NCBI GenBank assembly: GCA_023105745.1
Contig: JALGQZ010000009.1
Location: forward strand, 45,041,967 to 45,105,966
Length of the DNA: 64,000 bases
Reading direction: 5' to 3'
Source: Austropuccinia psidii
Lineage: Eukaryota; Basidiomycota; Pucciniomycetes; Pucciniales; Sphaerophragmiaceae
This document shows, one piece after another, positions 59,862 through 64,000 of the stretch. The position numbers and the translations under genes were made by a program. The notes below the pieces were generated by a model that saw only the letters and a list, made by a program, of their open reading frames with translations, did not search any database and was not told the origin of the DNA. Every line of letters starts with the position of its first letter. The stretch's first letter is position 1.

Positions 59862-60629
59862 TGTAACAACCATCCATCAGGGGTAAGGGTATTCATTCAT
59901 ACACCCACTCAAACACCCCAAATCGGCAAATCCAGTATCTGCATCAGCATGCAGTTTCAGCAATCTTCATTCTGAAACATGCATACAGCTTGGTACCTCA
60001 ATACAGCCTGTCAATACCTGTACAGGCTGGATTCACCCAATACAGTTTCAATACACCAATATGGAACTGTATGATCACTCAAATACACCACACCTCTTGT
60101 ACAGGTTCTGTACAGCTGTACAGGACCTGTATTGGCCAGACTCAATTCAAATCATCAAGTATTCTCATGAAAACTCTTCCTCTGGATCAGGGCTGGTGAT
60201 TCTCACATATACCAGCCCCTCTTCCTCCCCCCTGGGGACTTTTCCCCAGTTAATTAATTTAGTTGATTTATTATTATCTGAATATTCTTATCCTTATATT
60301 TTGGGTATTATATTTATTTAATCTTAAGTTAGTCTTTGCCTTTTTTCTTTCTTCGCCTGTACAGTATGAGTTGGGTGGCCATATCCTTATTAACCCTTCT
60401 CTTTCCATTCTGACAGGTTGAAACAGTGGACTTGGACTTGTTTGTGGTTGGCTCTTCTGTTTCTTATTCTTATTTCTTTTGTTGCTGCTTTTCTTATATT
60501 CATTCTTTTAGTAATTCATCTCTAACACTCTTAAGTGTATCTCATCTTATCTTATCTTTGAGCCCTCCATAAGTGAGTCCCAGTTTACTGAGTGCCAGGC
60601 CCTCTTCACTTCGAAGAGCCCCTGTGACA
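59862..60629 (+). repeat. 3' LTR of element B
   Basis: 768 bp, nearly identical to the 5' LTR (three substitutions and one extra C found by eye). Palindrome at 60108-60123. Confidence 0.94.
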
Positions 60630-60634
60630 GGCTC

Positions 60635-62282
60635 TTATGGAAGCAAGAGGGCCTGGCACTCAGGAATCAAGAACTCACTTGGAGGGCTCCAAAAGATAAG
60701 AAAAATAATAAAGATTAATTTCTTTGAAGAAGAAGAAATGGAAAAGACAAGTATGCCAAAGATAAAAGAAAAGATAAGAAGCCAACCAAGTGCATCCTCA
60801 CTTCCCTGTTTCAACCTGCAAGAAAAGGAAGTGGAATTAGTAAAGCATATGACCACCAATATCCACTGACAGGCAAGGAAGAAAAGAGAAAGGGTGCTGA
60901 ATGACTGACTTAAGATTATCAGTACTAACTTTGATAAGGTAAAATAAAATAAAGATAATAATAAATCCAATATATTAATTAAGTGGGGAAAAATTCCCCA
61001 GGTGCTGAAAGGTGGCCAGTATATGTGAAAAACTGAAAGACCAATCCTGGAAGGGGGATCAGTGGCTGTATTTTCTGAATTGGGCCAATACAGTTCTGGA
61101 CATCTTGAAATTGAACTGTGTGATTGAATTCCCACAGTTGAAGATTTAATTGGCCAAATTGCGCCAAGGACATACAGGTTGATTGAATTGTCACCTGTAT
61201 GAAGCAATTGAGTTGTCCAAGGAGTATTGAAATGCTTGATGCCTTGACAACTGATTGAAATGAGGTAATACCTCTAAGAATGAACCTTGGGAAGAATCCT
61301 GAATTAAAGTACCAACCCAACTCCTGCATAGTCAGGTGGTTGGGATCCTTCAATGATCTTCTGATTTCCACCATGGATTGCCAGACTGATGAGTTGAAAG
61401 GTCCTCCTTTGAAATGAGCGTTAGAGTTTGCGACCTTGATTTGGAGTTGTGGGATTTGGTCCTGAAAACATCACCATTTACTTGCTGAGCAAAAATGGTG
61501 TGTAATAGTATATAATACCATATATGCACCACTCCTGCAACCTTGAGTACGGAGTGCATGGAGGAATAAAAAGAATTCCCCTCAAGTTGAAGGGAGTGCT
61601 TTCTGAGGTGGTTGCCAAAGGTCATGGCTGAAATAATGGTCCATGGTGCTTCATGGCCAAAAATGGGTCCTATGGGTTCGGTGGCCATTTTGGTGTCCAA
61701 GGGTTTTTGGCCAAATTTGGGTCCAAGGGGTTGGTGGCCAAAATTGGCTCAGGTAGGTCCAATTGTGGTTAGGGACCCACCTGGCCTTGGGGGCTAGTGG
61801 GTAGCCCCCTCTTGCCCCTTTTGGCCTCATTGGATTAGGCCAAAAGGGGCCCAATTGGCCTACGGACTGCGGACTGCGGCTTGTGGACCATGATTACAGC
61901 CCACAGGCGGTAGAAGCCGTAGTGGGCCTAAATGGCCCAAAAAGGCCATATAGGCCTAAAAAGCCCTATTGAACGGGGGTGGCCCAAAACCAAAGATGAT
62001 GGCTAGGGGGCCCAAAACCCCCCTGGAAGACTAAAGGACTACCCAGGCCCAAAATCAAAGATAAAGGCCTGGGGGTTGGTGATATGGAAATTTTCCAAGG
62101 AGGCCAATGATGGCAGGAAATGGCCTGAGGGCATAAATGATGATGGTGGCCAGAAATGGCCAAATGGCCATAGAGCACGAGAGGGGGCCAATTGGCCATA
62201 AAAGGATATGGCGTGGCCAATTGGCCCCAGGCTAGAATTGCCGCAACACCCATGGAGGAGGTTCAAACTCGTGGTTGTGACA
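60635..62282 (-). repeat. 5' LTR of element D, main part
   Basis: About 1.65 kb, homologous to 24384-25299 plus 26744-27471. It carries the uninterrupted site for the solo LTR near 61500-61520 and ends GGTTGTGACA, then AGTGC. Confidence 0.9.
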
Positions 62283-62305
62283 AGTGCTCACAAAGGGGCC
62301 AAGGT
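62283..62305 (-). mobile_element. Element H stub right of D
   Basis: AGTGC plus 18 bp (TCACAAAGGGGCCAAGGT). These match, in order and strand, the B sequence near 56940-56965 and so continue element H from 24383. G2 interrupts it. Confidence 0.75.
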
Positions 62306-63718
62306 TGTGAGCCTTGACGTATATTTTACATACCCAAATAGGCCACAACTATCTTAAAAACAAATTTTGAGTTATGAATAACTCATAAGTCATGCATATA
62401 TCCAAAATTCATCATTTTTGATCTCAGAAAAGATGAATAGCTTTTTATTGAGTAAGTAAATCCATGGATTTAACGCCAGATTTGGATTCTACACAAAAAT
62501 TCCCTTAGGGTAGCTCCAAATATTGAATAAGCTCAAATTCACTCCTTGAGGTGGTAATATGGAAAATACTTCAATACCACATCATCAATACCACATAAAA
62601 GATCAGTGAAAATTTGGTTTTTTCTTAATTTCACACCAAAATAATGGGAATGTGAGAAATCCCATGTCACATATACACTAAGAATAGTGTTATGCATGTT
62701 TTGGGCACTTAATACCATGGTATTCTTACATGGACCTTTGGTACACCCATAGTGGATATCTCACTTGAAGCTTGATTTTCTATTTTGATGTGAAACACAA
62801 GCAAGGGGGACAAAAGACATGAAAGAGAGAATCTTCAAAAATTCACAGTAATTACAACCTCTGATGAAAATTCCAAAAACATTGATAACTTTGAGAAATC
62901 AATCATTATTTTGGAATAAAAGAAGATTTACAGATGTTACTCCTTTTATTCTTAACCATATTGGGCTTGGTAGTCATGTAAAAGCATCAATGAAGTAAAT
63001 ATGATAATCTTAGGTGACAACAGATGATGAAATCAATAATCGAAAAGTGTTTATTGTTTTCTCACTCACTGGTTTTTCAGTTTGCTCCATGGCACGCCTC
63101 TGTGAGCTGTTGTTGACTTAAAAGAGGCCTCCTCTTGCTGTTTTTTGCACATCCTCATCATCTTATTATCATTCATATCATTGTTACCAACAAGTAAGTA
63201 TTAGTTATAGTTATTCTTAAGTGTGTTAATTCTTTCAGAATCAATCAGAAAGACGTGAAATCATAGAATCCAACTATATATTGTTGTAATACTCTTATAA
63301 TTTCAATTTGATCTTTAAATCCACAATTCTATGTCAAATCTCTTTATCTTATCTTTCAATAAGTTCTTTGGAATATTAGTTAGTGATTTTTCTTTAATTC
63401 TTGAATTTCGTCTTGAAAATTAGTTTTCTTCAAGAATATCATTACAATTATTCTTGCAAAAGATAATTATATATTAAAATAATTTTATTGTTTTAATAAA
63501 AAGAAGTTTTATTATTAAAGTCTTCTTGTCATTGATTCTTGTAGACAATTACTTGCTCACTGTTAAAATCACTAGTAGTGTTCAACATGTGAAAGAAATA
63601 ATTCTTGAATTATTCAATTTTGGTTAGAATAACACTTTTTTATTATATTTCATAAGAACAGACATAGTACTGTTGATTAATATTAATATTATCATCAGTT
63701 TCATAGACACATCTTACA
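62306..63718 (+). repeat. 5' LTR of element G2 (family G)
   Basis: 1413 bp, TGTGAGCCTTGACG...CATCTTACA. It is homologous to G1 but lacks an internal stretch of about 510 bp. Confidence 0.88.
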
Positions 63719-64000
63719 TTTGTGGGCCTGGCCATGTTTTTTGATCCTTGTACCCTTAATTAATATATTTTTAAGCTCTAATATATATTAATTTAATAAT
63801 TCTTTCTTTCATTTTAAATTTAAAATAATTCTTATTTTTTGAAACTGTTTTGGAAATATTTTCATTCAGGAATTTGGTTTAATTTTATACTGTTTTTACA
63901 CATGGCTTTTCACATCCAAAAACTTATAAAATTATTCTTTGAGTTACTCTGAATTAATTTTCATTCAAAATCTTAAAATTTCAATTTTTTTTCTTTAAGA
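63719..64000 (+). mobile_element. Start of the interior of element G2
   Basis: TTTGTGGGCCTGGCCATG, the primer-site-like block, comes directly after the LTR, followed by about 260 bp of AT-rich leader. The element continues beyond the window. Confidence 0.8.

Larger units (their letters stand above)
50299..60629 (+). mobile_element. Element B: full-length chromodomain Ty3/gypsy element with antisense gene
   Basis: 10331 bp. LTRs of 767 bp (50299-51065) and 768 bp (59862-60629) differ at only about four positions that I found. Target duplication GGCTC (50294-50298, 60630-60634). Order: leader, gag, -1 shift, pol with chromodomain, duplicated 3' block, an antisense two-exon gene, a CGG/CCG cluster, purine tract. 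It is the youngest full element here; pol has a single stop. Confidence 0.94.
24384..62282 (-). mobile_element. Element D with nested insertions
   Basis: A Ty3/gypsy element on the minus strand. Its two LTRs (24384-27471; 50285-50298 plus 60635-62282) are each about 1.65 kb once insertions are removed. The perfect target duplication AGTGC lies at 24379-24383 and 62283-62287. Own internal parts are 27472-30396, 32232-34935 and 49411-50284. Inserted in it are a solo family-A LTR, a solo E LTR, element F and element B, each with its own TSD. All coding parts are broken. Confidence 0.9.

Overview
The window is AT-rich fungal nuclear DNA made almost entirely of LTR retrotransposons. Short introns of about 50-71 bp with GTGAGT donors, a Tet-like 2OG-Fe(II) oxygenase gene remnant of a kind I associate with rust fungi, and gag-pol proteins that I recognise from memory as families abundant in the myrtle rust Austropuccinia psidii all point to Pucciniales, most likely that species. 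This identification is recall, not a search. I found no rRNA gene, complete tRNA gene, CRISPR array or intact host gene.

Layout. (1) 1-1191: flank with a 40-bp minisatellite array. (2) 1197-7398: complete element A (+), with two 1422-bp LTRs, a 5-bp target duplication (TSD, ATATA) and an interior that encodes only Gag. (3) 7404-9746: non-coding DNA and a second minisatellite array. (4) 9747-15856 (-): a decayed multi-exon gene with a Tet-like dioxygenase domain, interrupted by a 464-bp TRIM-like mini-element and by a solo LTR of family A. (5) 16582-17345: third minisatellite array. (6) About 17600-20225 (-): element C, the 5' part of a family-A element (LTR, primer-site block, gag start). (7) 20867-64000: one nested pile of elements.

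The pile reads by TSDs. Element H (-) has its 3' LTR at 20867-21621 and was split by element D (-, 24384-62282, TSD AGTGC). D's 3' LTR contains a solo family-A LTR (25300-26738). Its pol contains a solo family-E LTR (30397-32226). Its gag contains element F (+, 34936-49405, TSD CAATT). Its 5' LTR contains element B (+, 50299-60629, TSD GGCTC). F carries a solo E LTR (42623-44451) and a solo G LTR (45902-47823). A second G element (+) starts at 62306 in the stub of H and runs off the window. That is four levels of nesting, with perfect 5-bp TSDs at ten insertions.

Two retrotransposon groups occur. B, D and H are chromodomain Ty3/gypsy elements whose Gag and Pol are joined by a -1 shift at GGGAAAA, and B and D appear to prime from their own 5' transcript end (Tf1-like). 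B also carries, antisense between pol and the 3' LTR, a two-exon gene whose product has a perfect fungal Zn2Cys6 cysteine spacing, with a CGG/CCG-dense cluster upstream of it. H has a decayed copy of that gene. A, C, F and G share a different primer-site block directly after the 5' LTR. F is the coding-capable member; A keeps only Gag and is probably mobilised by a relative. The antisense zinc-cluster gene is the most unusual system in the window.
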